Assembly (NCBI GenBank): GCA_963989385.1
Contig: OZ022503.1
Span: 64,764,123 to 64,828,122 of the forward strand
DNA: 64,000 nt
Direction of reading: 5' to 3'
Origin: Ctena decussata
Lineage: Eukaryota > Mollusca > Bivalvia > Lucinida > Lucinidae
The position numbers and the translations under genes are program-made. This document shows, in pieces, positions 50,443 through 61,618 of the stretch. The notes below the pieces were generated by a model that worked only from the letters and a program-made list of their open reading frames with translations, did not search any database and was not told the DNA's origin. Positions within the stretch are counted from its first letter, which is position 1. Each line of letters opens with the position of its first letter.

Positions 50443-50680
50443 AGTTCTTAACCCTTTTTAGACCGGATACCCGTTTTGGGGACATTATGCAAACAGTGCA
50501 GACCCAGTTCAGACGCCGCAAAACACGGCGTCTGATCAGGGTCTACATTGTTTGCTTACAGGAATTTCTATGCAAAGTACAATAAAAGTGAAAATATTCA
50601 CCAGAAACCCCTAAAACTAGTAATGGGATTATCTGAATGATAAGAATGGACAAGTCCACTGGTCAAAAAAGGGTTAAAGG
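50443..50680. mobile_element. Family D element, most complete copy
   Basis: From AGTTCTTAACCCTTTTTAG to TGGTCAAAAAAGGGTTAA, with the hairpin CAGACGCCGCAAAACACGGC/GTCTG and AACAGTGCAGACCCAG paired to TCTACATTGTTTGC. Confidence 0.75.
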
Positions 50681-50814
50681 AACAACATAGATGCTGCTCA
50701 ACCTACAATGAGGATCCTCAGTAGAATTTTCTTGCCGAGTGGGTTTTAAAAAAGGCCACATCATAGAGGCTATGTTGATGAAGGTGAAACAGTTCTTATG
50801 AGGTGCCTTACTAT

Positions 50815-52105
50815 ACCGTATTTACTTGGTTAGTAGACAGGGATTTCCTTCAAAAATTACACCAGATACGTCATAGGTCATTCTGATGTAATTTAGCTTT
50901 ACAAGTAATTTTTCTCCTCCAAAACAATCCCAAATATCTAGATCCATCTTTCCAGGCAGATCCTAATTATACCCCGCCACACGTTAGTGGAGGGTTATTA
51001 TGTTTTCACTTTGGCCATCCGTGTGTCTGTCTGTCTCCCTCTGTCCGTCCGTAGTACGTACGTCCGTTTGTGCACACTTCGTTTCCGTTCGATAACTCAA
51101 GTATTTATCAACGGATTTCATTCAAATTTTGCATATGCGCTTGTATCAAGAATGTCTCGCTTGGGATTGTTAATGGGCAAATTTCGATAATTTCTGACAG
51201 AGTTATGGCACTTGTCACTGTACCAAAACTAGTTCCTTTACTATTTGGAGTGTCATGATGAAACTTCATAAAAATGATGGAAGTAACAAGCTTTTTATTA
51301 GCATAGAAATTTTGTTCACAAGGGTTATCTGCGCCTGCCATGGGGCTGTATACATATATAAAATCATGAAAAAAACTATATAAAATCAGAATTCGATGCA
51401 GCTTTTCTGAAACTTACAGCAAATGATCAGAGTGATGAAAGCCTCCGTTGGTGCTGAAAATTTGCCCAATGGGCGTTATCTGCCCCTGCCCGTGCCCCCG
51501 CATGTATGAAATAATGAAAAAAATCTATATAAAATCAGAGTTCAAAGCATTTTTTCTGAAACTTACAGCAAAAAATGATTGAAGTAATAAAAGCCTCCTG
51601 TGTTGCTTGAAACTGACCCCATGGGGCTATCTGCCTCTGCCCCCAGGCTATATACAGTCATGCATAAAATGGTGATAATATCAAAATAAATACTTCAGTT
51701 AAACAGATTTTTCTGAAACTTACAACTGATGATAGAAGTAATGAAAGCTTCTTGTGATTATCAAAATTTGACCCTAAGGAGGCTAGCTGCCCCTGCCCTT
51801 CTGCAACATGCATATATAAAATCACTGAATTTGTTCATGTAACTATATGACTGGTAACTGATTTATCACAAGTTTGTGGTAAGTGATCAGAGTAATGAAG
51901 TGTCCTGTCATGACAGAACTTTCGTTCCATGTTCCATGGGGTTTGGCTGCCCCTGCCCTGGGATAGTACAGAGAAAATATAAATCAGGAAAAATTGGTGA
52001 GTGAAATAGGTTTGCAGTGGCAGGGTATTATGCAGTGGTTTGCGATGCTTTTATTTTTAGGATGGTTTTGGAAGGGGAAAATCCCATCTTATATCTAAAT
52101 AAATA
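50815..52105. mobile_element. Family H copy interrupted by an HLE
   Basis: TATTTACTTGGTTAGTAGAC, AAAACAATCCCAAATATCTA and then, after the insertion, GGATGGTTTTGGAAGGGG and ATCCCATCTTATATC complete the family H pattern. Confidence 0.65.
50970..52058. mobile_element. Helitron-like element in the family H copy
   Basis: Head TACCCCGCCACACGTTAGTG, GTCTGTCTGTCTCCCTCTG and CCGTCCGTAGTACGTACG. About five units of 165-190 bp share TCTGAAACTTACAGC, GATAGAAGTAATGAAAGC and GGGGCTATCTGCC. The tail GTGGCAGGGTATTATGCAG mirrors the head. Confidence 0.7.
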
Positions 52106-52275
52106 AAGGCATACATTTCTTATATCTAAATAAATAAAGGCATATGTTTCTTATATCTAAATAAATAAAGGCATATGTTTCTTATATCTAAATAAATAAA
52201 GGCATATGTTTCTTATATCTAAATAAATAAAGGCATACATTTCTTATATCTAAATAAATAAGGCATACATTTTAT
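52091..52275. repeat. 31-bp minisatellite, six copies
   Basis: Unit CTTATATCTAAATAAATAAA plus GGCATATGTTT, repeated almost perfectly from the tail of the interrupted family H copy; it probably arose from that tail. Confidence 0.95.
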
Positions 52276-52409
52276 TGAAAAATAAAGAAAATATCAGTTA
52301 ACATTTAACACTCTCCTTACCTTGACCTGTACAAATTTCTTCACTTTTGCCACCCAGTTTTACCTTACATGTTGCCAAAGTTTTATTACTAGCTCAGAAT
52401 AGTCATAAT

Positions 52410-52601
52410 CAGAGCTCCAGATAAGAAGGGGTAACAGGGATTGTTTAGGGTTAATTTGCATTATCTTTCCATTTAAACATATATTGTGACCCCTCATTAG
52501 AACCGTCTCGCTGAGATGGTTCTAATGAGGGGTCACAACATATGTTTTCGTTAACAAATGAGAAAAATTATTCCTGTTACTCCTTCTTATCTGGAGCTCT
52601 G
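52410..52601. mobile_element. Family B MITE
   Basis: CAGAGCTCCAGATAAGAAGG to CTTATCTGGAGCTCTG. The core GTGACCCCTCATTAGAACC is mirrored exactly around CGCTGAG. Confidence 0.85.
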
Positions 52602-53609
52602 CATAATTATGCTAATAATAGATGAGGAATCCTTGAGCAAGCAGTCTTCACTGTTTGCCGTCTCCTAGGATGTTTTAACCTTTTGGCTAGTAAAAACAGC
52701 TTATTGAAATTTTGAAGATAGTTTCAGTGTATTTTAAAAGTTAATCTTTAAATTTCAATTGCCAAACATTAGATTACAAAACTTATGTCTGCAAAATTTC
52801 AAAAAATGTTTCATCCAACTTTATCATATTGATAATTCAAAGACTAGAGAGCAAACAGGGTAGATACGGATGAGGCGACTCAAAATGAGCCACCTCATCT
52901 GGCTCTATGCTGTTTGCAAATTTTACGACTTCTTTTTTTGGCATCTTATATTAAAGCTGACTTTATTAAGGTTTTTAATTTTTGCAAATGATTTATGCTG
53001 GTAAAATTGCTTTTGTTTGAACTTTTTTTGAGATAGAGAACTTAAAGAAAGTCAGAGTATGGCCATGTTCCTTCGTTTCAGTGGATGTTTTCTCTGCTCT
53101 TAAAGGAATTCTTGAAGTTTCAATTTTTAGCACCAGTCATTATGAAAGGAATCAGATTTCTATCTTCTGAATAACATGACATTTACATAAAATTTTCGGT
53201 GATTTTTATCCTTTTTGCGCATGCATTTAATTTTATTATATTTGAGAGTGTGTTCCTATTTATCAGAGGTATACATGTGTTATCTAAATCTTTGTATTTT
53301 CCAGTTTCTGGTTAAAATAAAATATATATAAAATATATAGAGCCAAAGTCAAATTGCATCATAACACTGTGCTTTGTAGTTACCTTGATTATGTAAAATA
53401 AACAGGTATTTACAGACAGTGCAATACTCAAAGACACAAAATTCATCTGTCTTGTATCTTTCATGTATGAACGGGACGTCAGTTGTAGAATGTTATTGTG
53501 TACTAACATTTGTCCCGGATGTCAGTTTTCTTACATGGACATGACTTTCTTTGTAATTGTATCCGTTTACAGAGATGCAAATAAGGTGGGTTTTTAGGAA
53601 TCCTGAAAT
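52602..53609. other. Intergenic stretch with a family C copy
   Basis: 52790-52960 is family C (TCAAAGACTAGAGAGCAAAC, ATGAGGCGACTCAAAATGAG, TTGCAAATTTTACGACTTC). The flanks hold nothing recognised. Confidence 0.5.
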
Positions 53610-53812
53610 CAGAGCTCTAGATAAGAGGGAGTATTTGATGATAATTAAGGATAATTTTTCTTATTTCTCATTGAAACCATATGTTGTGACCCCTCATCTG
53701 AACCGTCTCGTTGAGATGGTTCAGATGAGGGGTCACAACATATGTTTTTATGCAGAATTCACAAAAATTATCCCTAATTATCACCAAATACTCCCTCTTA
53801 TCTAGAGCTCTG
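53610..53812. mobile_element. Family B MITE, near-consensus
   Basis: CAGAGCTCTAGATAAGAGGG to CTTATCTAGAGCTCTG with a near-perfect hairpin core. It lies 6 nt from the family A copy at 53818. Confidence 0.9.
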
Positions 53813-53817
53813 TGAAA

Positions 53818-54054
53818 TGAGCTGTGACACAACAAAACCAACAAAGAGGCATGTGCACCCAGCAGAGACTCAGATCAGCCTGGGCATCCACCCAGTCTGA
53901 CCAGAGTCTTTGCTATGTTAAAGGGTAGCTAAGGGCCTAAGCTAGCTCCATGCGGAAAGCAAAGACTCTGATCTGACTGGGCGGATGCCCAGGCTGATCT
54001 GAGTCTTTGCTGGGTGCACATGCCACTTTGCTGGGGTTTTTGTATCGCAGCTTA
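53818..54054. mobile_element. Family A MITE between two family B MITEs
   Basis: TGAGCTGTGACACAAC to GTATCGCAGCTTA, with the middle blocks CAGATCAGCCTGGGCATCC and GATGCCCAGGCTGATCTG intact. Confidence 0.85.
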
Positions 54055-54431
54055 AATAATTATTAGAAATTTTGGCTTGTATGAAGTTTATTCTTTCAAG
54101 TTTTTGAAAAAAAAATACTATATAATTTGACAAACTGCAGCATTCAGTTTAGAAGCTGTTTTTTTATCCTCAGTTTAATTTAAAAGAATGCTTTGAAAGA
54201 TTGCCTCCCCTTGCCTGCTTAGAGTAAATTGTGCCATTTTGTTCTATTCTGATAATGTTAAAGATTATTATTCGAAAGCAGAACTGGTGCTTTTAAGTAC
54301 ATTTAGAGATATTTATGGAATAGGTACTGTTCAGGAGGATTTAACTCCTGTTTTCTGATAAGTTGAAATTTGTTCCATTTACTGTATAGCGGATATATTT
54401 TTCAGCTACTGTTTAGTGGAATTTTTGTTAA

Positions 54432-54624
54432 TGTAAGAGGGAGTATTTGGTGATAATTAGGGATAATTTTTGTTAATTCTGGATAAAAACATATGTTGTG
54501 ACCCTTCATCTGAACCGTCTCATCGAGACGGTTCAGATGATGGGTCACAACATATGGTTTCAATGAGAAATAAAGAAAATTATCCCTCAATTATCATGAA
54601 ATACCCCTCTTATCTAGAGCTCTG
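54432..54624. mobile_element. Family B MITE, inverted relative to the one at 53610
   Basis: GTAAGAGGGAGTATTTGGTG to CTTATCTAGAGCTCTG. The minus-strand translation of its core resembles the plus-strand translation of the 53610 copy, which shows the opposite orientation. Confidence 0.85.
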
Positions 54625-55523
54625 TAATGTTAAACGGATATGTTGTAAATGTAGCTATGTTAGATCTTTATTGGAAATTTTGTTAGTGCAATTTTGTTCA
54701 AGGTAAATTTTTTCTCTTTTGTTTTAGATGCATAAATTGGTAGTCAGCTCCTTGGAAAATTGCGTTGCTGTCAAACTGCTTTTGATTTTTGAATTTGTGC
54801 CATGATTGATTACTGAATAAATCTTTATGGATGTAAGTTTCTTTGGAGGTGTGGTTTCACACTGATAACACTTGTTGTGGATTGAAAGGTTCTGTTTATC
54901 ATATGACTGTTTATTGAAAGCAGACTTTCTTTTTATTCCATTGCACTACAGTGCTGTACAGAAGAGCAGAATTTTTTGATAACTACCAAAAAAGCAGACA
55001 ACAAATGTACATCTGCAAGATTTAAAAAAAAAAAATTACCCAAGCAATATCAAATTGAGAATTGAAAGACTCAGTATCCACTTTTCTTAGCATAAATATT
55101 AAATACACATGGTTAGTTCCACCATGTGGCTTGGTACTGTTTTTTTTCTGTAGAAAATGTAGAGCTGGATAAGAGGGCAAAGTTGAGATCAAGGTGAGGT
55201 GGCTTATTATGAGCCACTGTGGGCTCATTATGAGCCACCTCATCTGGATCTGCACAGTTTGCAAATTTGTTTCCATTTTTGGTGCTTTAACTGTTAAAAC
55301 AGTCATATTAATAAACATAATCTTACACTCCTGGACTTTTCATATGAAATTACCACTTGTGTAAGATCCTGTATCTCTTGAATTATCATACACCTCTTGT
55401 AAAGTCCTTTTTCAGTATTTCCACCGAAAAGTATTGCCTTGCTGCTGGGAAAGTGATTTTGTAGATGTTACAGAATGTTAAGGCATACAAAATCACATTT
55501 ATTTTCATTTGTTACCTTATCAG
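54625..55523. other. Intergenic stretch with a family C remnant
   Basis: 55155-55300 carries GTGAGGTGGCTTATTATGAG, CTCATTATGAGCCACCTC and TTTGCAAATTTG. No coding sequence is recognised. Confidence 0.45.
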
Positions 55524-55743
55524 GGGCCGTATTCATAAGCCACTTAAGTCGTTGCTATGCTGTTGCTAAGGCTGAATATCTATAAAGGAGATTCCCTACA
55601 ACTATGGAATTTGGTCTGGAGGAACAGTCTTTGTGAGACTGTTCCTCCAGAGCAAATTTCATAGTTGTAGGGAATCTCCTTCAAAGAAATTTAGCCTTAG
55701 CAACAGCATAGCAACCACTTAAGTCATTTTATGAATACGGCCC
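55524..55743. mobile_element. Family Q palindromic MITE, single-segment form
   Basis: GGGCCGTATTCATAAGCC to ATGAATACGGCCC; the central loop is CTTTGTGAG. It lacks the internal 49-bp duplication of the 31897 copy. Confidence 0.9.
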
Positions 55744-56526
55744 ATGTTTTATTTGCTGTAATAAGGGTATATTTACAGACATATTAATTCTGGTTATAGA
55801 CCCTTCCATGTTGCAGTGACGACAGGTCTGTTTGTCTTATTCACCCCTAACAACCTACCTCATCAGAACAGGATGTATTTTCGAAGTTACACCATGTCAT
55901 ATAGTCATGTTTTTAGATTCTTACTGAAATCTTGGAACTTCTCAAACTATCCAAGAAGCTACTAGGTGTGCCAAATCTGTTAACAACTGAGGAATCTTAC
56001 CACATAAGTGTCAATGTCTGAAATTTTGCCGATTTTGCAAAGACTGACCAAAGATGATTTGCTTTATCCTATGATGTACCTTGGGATAGTTACAGCATTT
56101 CAGGAAGTCTTATTGATAGCAAAATGTAACTTCATTTAGTGCATATAGTCTTTTTTCAATAATTTCTAAATATATTGAGATTCCATTGGAATTCTGAATA
56201 AATGACTGTTCAAAAAGGTATGCTCAGGTCAATTGGTCATATGCTGAATGACATAGATCAGGGTGACATTGGTTGTTAACCTTGTATTAGGGGATGTTTG
56301 ATTAAACTATTTGCTGACTATCAAATTGCACGGATACAAATCAGACACTCCACTGGGGTCTTTGCTATGTGATTGTATGCATGCATTTCTTTGTCAAGTA
56401 ATTTTAGTGAAGAATTTAATTTCGTGCCATTCTGTTTTACTAAATTTTGTCTTAAATTTTATTTATGTTGGATAAATTTTATTTATGTTCGCTCGGACAG
56501 AAGTTTGCAATTTTAGACACAAAGTA
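55744..56526. other. Intergenic stretch, nothing recognised
   Basis: No family member or exon visible; one ATAAATTTTATTTATGTT direct doublet at about 56460-56490. Confidence 0.4.
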
Positions 56527-57068
56527 CAGTAGAACTTCATTGGCTCAAACAGACTTGGGACCATGAAAATTCATTTCAGCCATGAGTAGCTCTACAGGCT
56601 CGGATCCAGCCCATTACATACTAGTGGGGCTCTGGATAACTGGTGGGGCTGGGAGGTGCCGAGGGGGAGAGGGCTTGAAAATATGACATATTAATGGTTC
56701 AATTTCAAGATATTTTTTTATATATTTTTACCTTGAAATATATGTTGTGATATGTTATTAGAATCGCCTCCCCGAGGGGATTCTAATGAGATTTCACAAC
56801 ATATATTTTGAATATTTTGATCTAACCACATTGGATATTTTTTCTCAAACTGTCATCAGATGCTTCTTATTATCTGGAGGACTGCATATTATACACAACA
56901 CAGAGGCCAACTGGCGGGGCTGCAGCCCCAAAGCCCACCCCCTGGATCTGGGGCTGCTGTAGCCATCCAGGGTTAGTTTCTCTATAAAGGTTAGAGGTAC
57001 CCAGGAACAAGTTCTAGATAGGCAGGAGTTAATAAGCCATCAGGGTTCGAGTAATTGAAGTTCTACTT
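56527..57068. mobile_element. Family M MITE split by other repeats
   Basis: Left half CAGTAGAACTTCATTGGCTC, right half GTAGCCATCCAGGGTTAG to GTAATTGAAGTTCTACTTTA. Between them (about 56595-56955) is a repeat with GGATCCAGCCC / CCCCCTGGATCTGGGGCTG ends, which itself contains a family B-like hairpin at 56696-56886. Confidence 0.65.
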
Positions 57069-57269
57069 TACCAAAGTTGGTGTATTTGTTACGTCTATTT
57101 GCAGGTTTTTAAATTCACGTATTCATGTTGACTGTGTAAAGGAACATTAATACATCCTGAATGTTTTGTACAAGAACAGTATATGTATGTGTGCATTATA
57201 CTCACATTTGAATGTTTACCACAGAAGAGTTACAAAAAGTATAGGTCACTCAGATAGTACCTACCTAAA

Positions 57270-57760
57270 ATAATCAGAATATTGGGAGAGATAGGTCTGA
57301 GCAAATAGTGCAGACCCAGATCAGACAGCCCCTAAAGAAGCAGTCTGATCAGGATCCACACTATTTGCCATTCCATCTGCATCTTTTGAATGCATTACCA
57401 CATTGTAACACCAAACAGTTCCATTTTTTAGGGCCGGGCCGGGTAGCGCAATCGGTAGGGCACCTGACTCGTAAGTCAGAGGTCCTGGGTTCGAATCCCG
57501 GTCTGGCCACATACTTTCGTTTCTCCTTCCGCTGATTTAAGAAGGGCAGTTGTCAGTTACTGGCGAAAGTATGTGCACTTAGTACTGGTTAACCGCTTAG
57601 GAGGTCTAAGCCTGCCCAGGAATAGTGTGGTTAGGTTAACTGACCGTCCCGACATGACCTTAGTTGTTTACCGTGGACGTTAAGCGTCAAATCAACCAAC
57701 CAACCAGTTTTTAGGGCATTTATGGTGACTATTTTGGGTGTCCCAAATTTTAGATTTTTA
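57270..57760. mobile_element. Family E repeat split by a SINE
   Basis: Left: ATAGGTCTGAGCAAATAGTG, GATCAGACAGCCCC, AAGCAGTCTGATCAGG. Right: TTATGGTGACTATTTTGGG and TGTCCCAAATTTTAG. The SINE at 57435 separates them. Confidence 0.65.
57435..57707 (+). mobile_element. tRNA-derived SINE, intact, 10-bp target duplication
   Basis: TTTTTAGGGC flanks both sides (57425-57434, 57708-57717). The tRNA-like head GGGTAGCGCAATCGGTAGG with CGT at the anticodon position (Thr-like) and GGTTCGAATCCC (B box) is followed by a body with GAAGGGCAGTTGTCAGTTAC and GGTTAACCGCTTAGGAGG, ending in CAACCAACCAACC. The anticodon loop is not seven bases, so it is no working tRNA gene. Confidence 0.92.
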
Positions 57761-57872
57761 ACAATGCTTGTTTTTCCCCTTGTTCCACTGTAAATTATGT
57801 TGATGTTACTGTCGTTGCTGTTTTTGTGTTGTGTGTGTATATGTGTGAGGAGGATGGGGGTGTTTTTGCTAT

Positions 57873-58059
57873 CAGAGCTTCAGATGAGTGAGAGTTTTAA
57901 CTATAACTTTGTGATAATTGTTTTAGTTACAATAAAAACATAAGTTGTGGCCTCTCATTAGAACTGCCTCGGTGAGGCAGTTCTAATGAGGGGTCACACC
58001 TTATGTTTCAGAATCAATTTTGGAATTACCGTAAACACTCACTCTTACCCAGAGCTCTG
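57873..58059. mobile_element. Family B MITE, divergent
   Basis: CAGAGCTTCAGATGAGTGAG to CTTACCCAGAGCTCTG; core CATTAGAACTGCCTCGGTGA and its mirror. Confidence 0.8.
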
Positions 58060-58344
58060 TGTTTTGTTTGTGTGTGTGTGCATGCACTTGTTCGGAAGCA
58101 TGGTGCTTTTTTGTGTGTTCACTAATTATGTGCTAGAAATCCGAGGCTGTTATTGGCATTAAATGTATTATGATGATGTTTCATCACACCATTGCATGTA
58201 TTCATAACAGAGATTTAGCTCATATAACATGTGGAATAAAAAAAATATGGTATATAAAATACATGTTGAAGTTCTGTTGTATTTCTACTCCTCCAAACCC
58301 CCACCCATAGGGATTTTTATAGTGATTGTTTTAAAAGTGACCCA

Positions 58345-58630
58345 CATGGGCCACCATGGCCTAGTGGATACTAAGCTGACTCTTAAACATTAGATCTCTC
58401 ACCACTGTGGGTTCGAGTCCAGCTCAACGCATTAGTATGAAAGCAATGTTCTGCTTGTAAAAAAAGGTAAAGGTTTCCCATAGCCTAATAGCCATGGGGA
58501 CAGTAGGGGTTAGAGAACCACTGTATCTTGGGCACAGCTGATGAAAGGCGGAGCCCATCTCTCTTCTTTTGCTGCCCTATCCTTCCCTGATTCGAAAAAG
58601 GTACCCATTTACTGCTGGGTTGACAGAGTT
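58345..58630 (+). mobile_element. tRNA-derived SINE, different head
   Basis: ATGGCCTAGTGGATACTAAG (A box-like) and GTGGGTTCGAGTCCAGC (B box). The body includes CCATAGCCTAATAGCCATGG and GTACCCATTTACTGCTGGG. The 3' end is not clear. Confidence 0.6.
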
Positions 58631-59030
58631 TTCCAGTCGTCAGTTCTGCTTGTGGAAGATGTTTTTTCTATGGGAGCTCCAGTTTTTGCACAAGTATGCT
58701 TAACAATTGGCTCGATATAAGTGCAATATTCTTGCAAGGGCCGGAAAACACATTAGAAAAGAGAATTAAAAAAAATTGTCACCTAGCCACACTTTTAAGC
58801 ACAGCTTTGAGTATGTGTAGCCGGCATAACAGAGCCTGAGGACAGGTTTTCTTGCAGCTCTAGAATCAACAGTGATACACCTGTTAAGTATGGATGACTG
58901 ACTTGTGTTTTAACAGCCCTTTCAACAGCATTTCAATCATACTGAGCTAATGGAAGGATATTAATGAAAGGACTGTGCTATGGAACCCTGTTTACTGTTG
59001 GAAAGAAGTGCCACCAGCAGGATTTGAATG
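58631..59030 (-). other. Intergenic stretch ending in a SINE fragment
   Basis: 58905-59030 reads, on the minus strand, as a worn piece of the SINE at 62295 (TAACAGCCCTTTCAACAGC, CTATGGAACCCTGTTTAC). The rest is not recognised. Confidence 0.45.
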
Positions 59031-59169
59031 TCTGATCAGTATATTTCAAAGTCTTTGCTGTCCGCATGGAGGTAGCTTAGACCCTTAGCTAACTTTCAAG
59101 CTCTTAGCCGAGAGACTGATCAGACTGGGGGCACAACCACTTTGTTGGTTTTCTTGTCTCTGCGGCTCA
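59031..59169. mobile_element. Family A MITE, left arm missing
   Basis: GTCTTTGCTGTCCGCATGG to TTGTCTCTGCGGCTCA. The first 90 bp of the family are absent. Confidence 0.7.
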
Positions 59170-59237
59170 AATGTATAATTTTGATAAGATAAATTTTATG
59201 ATAGGTACCAGGGAGAAATTTAACTTCGGTTGAGTCC

Positions 59238-59433
59238 CGAGATAAGAGGGAGTATTTTGTGATAATTAGGGATAATTTTTGTTAATTCTGGATAAAAACA
59301 TATGTTGTGATCCCTCATCTGAGCTGTCTCGTCGAGACGGTTCAGATGAGGGGTCACAACATATTGTTTCAATGAGAAATAAAGAAAATTGTCCCTCGAT
59401 TATCATCAAATAACCCCCTTATCTAGAGCTCTG
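59238..59433. mobile_element. Family B MITE
   Basis: GATAAGAGGGAGTATTTTG to CTTATCTAGAGCTCTGG; core TGATCCCTCATCTGAGC and its mirror. Confidence 0.85.
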
Positions 59434-59631
59434 GTTGACCGTAAAAATTCTAAGTATTGGGACATGAAAGTGTGAGCAAACAATGCATTCCCAAAAGAGC
59501 ACTCTGCTCAGGGTCTACGCTATTTTTCATTCCGATCTACGTCTTTTTGACGCTTTACTACATAGTATGATCATGGCAATTATTGTAGATGTCACAATTT
59601 TTGGAATTTTTTCATTAATACAAGCTAATTC

Positions 59632-59712
59632 CTGCAGGCACACAACATTGAATCAACATTGATTCAACATGATGTTGAATCAATGTTGATTCAACATTGT
59701 GTGCCCAGTGGG
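59632..59712. mobile_element. Family G short hairpin with GGGCACACAA ends
   Basis: AGGCACACAACATTGAATC pairs with GATTCAACATTGTGTGCCC; the centre is CAACATGATGTTG. The whole 80-bp unit is nearly one hairpin. Confidence 0.8.
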
Positions 59713-59727
59713 AATGATAGCATACAT

Positions 59728-60910
59728 ACAACGTACTAGAGAGAAACCCAACGTATAATGCTGACATCTATTTTATAATGAATACAAGAGGGAAGCCTAT
59801 CTTCTGATGATAGTATAACCCATTCACACCTGGAGACCCTTAAAAGGGGCATTTGTAAACATTGATTAGATGTCTGATCAGGGTCTACACTGTTTGCCCT
59901 AAATATTGGAATTTTTCAAAGATAAATACAGTAAAAAACAACAAAAAAACAGTTACCCCTTAAATTGGTTGTTAAGGGTCTTTGTATGTTTTTTTTATTG
60001 ATACAGCGTCAGTTTCCTGTGCTGAGTGTCTGTCCATAAGCCCAACTTCTAGTGAAAGCAAACATTTTCTAATACATGCTGGAGAGAGGCCTTACAAAAA
60101 GTGAGACGCATGAACCTAGTGATGATGATAGTTTGCTCGACAAAGCATAACATTTTAACCCACTTATGCCTAATTACTAATTAAAAGCACATTGGCAAAC
60201 ATTGCAGACCCAGATCTGATGCCACAAAACGTGGCATCAGATCAGGGTCTACACTATTTGCATAAGACAAATTGGCATTTCTCCCTGAAATAGAATAAAA
60301 ATGAGACTAATAAATTCAACCAGACACCCCTAAATTGACTAATGGACTCATCCAACTTATAAGGACAGAAGAGTCCACCAGGCATAAATGGGTTAACAAA
60401 ACATACCATTTGGACGCTGACATCGGGATGATAACAACTGCCTTTTGTATCCAGCTAAGAGATGCTAGAGAGAAGCCCCCCTTATAATGAAAGCATATAT
60501 TTTGTAACACCTACCAGGAAGAGGCCTTATGACAGCCTGCATTTTGTAACACCTACTGGAAAGAGGCCTTATGACAACATACATTTTGTGTGTAATACCT
60601 ACCGGAAAGAAGCCTTATGATACCATATATTTTGTAATACCTACCAGAAAGAGGCCTTATGACAGCATACAGTTTGTAATACCTACCGGAAAGGGGCCTT
60701 ATGACAGCATACATTTTGTAATACCTACCGGAAAGAAGCCTTATGACAGTATTTATTTTGTAATACCTACCAGAGAGAGACCTTATGACAGCATACATTT
60801 TGTAATACCTACCTGAAAGAGGCCTTATGACAGCATTCATTTAGTAATACCTACCGGATAGAGGCCTTATGACTGCATACATTTTGTATTACCTACCGGA
60901 AAGAAGCCTA
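59728..60910. repeat. 42-bp repeat array with zinc-finger-linker-like translation
   Basis: About ten 42-bp units at 60487-60905 (GACAGCATACATTTTGTAAT, ACCTACCGGAAAGAGGCCTT, AT). Diverged single units lie at 59728-59815, 60050-60110 and 60430-60487, with a family D hairpin at 60140-60400 between. Because 42 is a multiple of three, the + frame reads HFVIPTGKRPYDSI repeatedly. The outlying unit at 60050-60110 reads HFLIHAGERPYKK, close to a C2H2 zinc-finger H-x3-H-TGERPYK linker. No complete zinc finger exists here. It is best treated as a minisatellite of possible coding origin. Confidence 0.7.
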
Positions 60911-60976
60911 GCCTAGGATAATGGACAATCCTACTGCCTGAAAACTGTTGTTACACTCCCTTTTAACCCAGGCCCA

Positions 60977-61112
60977 GAGGTTATAAAACTTGAGAATAAT
61001 CTCAAACTCAAAATAAAGCACACTGATTGACTGTTTCCGAGCACATGCTCGGAAACAGTCAATCAGTGTGCTTTATTTTGAGTTTGAGATTATTCTCAAG
61101 TTTTATAACCTC
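60977..61112. repeat. Perfect 67-bp inverted repeat with 2-nt spacer
   Basis: Arms 60977-61043 and 61046-61112 are exact complements (GAGGTTATAAAACTTGAG ... CTCAAGTTTTATAACCTC) around CA. It is the most perfect long hairpin in the window. Confidence 0.95.
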
Positions 61113-61618
61113 GAACCCAGGTATGCCTAGTGGACTCTCCTATCCATATACATGTATATTGGATGGGTCCATTTGTCGATTAATGGCTCTCTAGTTTAGC
61201 TCATTTTTTATTTGTGTTATTTTCTTTTAAAGATAAGTACCCGTGTTTCCTATGCAAAAAGTGCAGATCCTGATAAAATGCCGCGTTTTGCGGCATTTTA
61301 TCTGGATCTACACTGTTTGCCAATATCCCTTTACTGGACACTAGGCAAATGATCGGGTTAAGCTGTAAGAAAGGAGAAGAAAAATGCTTATGTGTCAGCA
61401 AACGAAAAGTCCTCTACATGAAGGCGGTCTAACACTGACAGTGTGTTTTGAACATGTAAGTTACCAGCTGGCATTCTAAGAGGTCATCAGTTTCTGTGTT
61501 GTACGGTAACTGGACACCGCCGAATCTGTCAGTGAAAATGAACACTCATGGGCGCCGCTGTATGCGAAGGATGGACTGAGTCTCAGCATTTTGTACATAT
61601 TCTAATTATGCCCCCGTG
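61113..61618. other. Intergenic stretch with a family D hairpin
   Basis: 61232-61360: AAAAGTGCAGATCCTGATAA, AATGCCGCGTTTTGCGGCATT, CTACACTGTTTGCC. The rest shows nothing recognised. Confidence 0.55.

Noticed and set aside
51070..51341. Frames on both strands at 51.0-51.3 kb
   Set aside because: They lie in tandem units of a Helitron-like element and match no protein family I know.
57308..57535. Frame with GRVAQSVGHLTRKSEVLGSNPG-like translation
   Set aside because: This is the well-known false peptide from a tRNA-derived SINE head, not a gene.
60553..60840. 95-residue minus-strand frame with YAVIRPLSGRYYK repeats
   Set aside because: It is the antisense reading of the 42-bp minisatellite; both strands are open because the period is a multiple of three.
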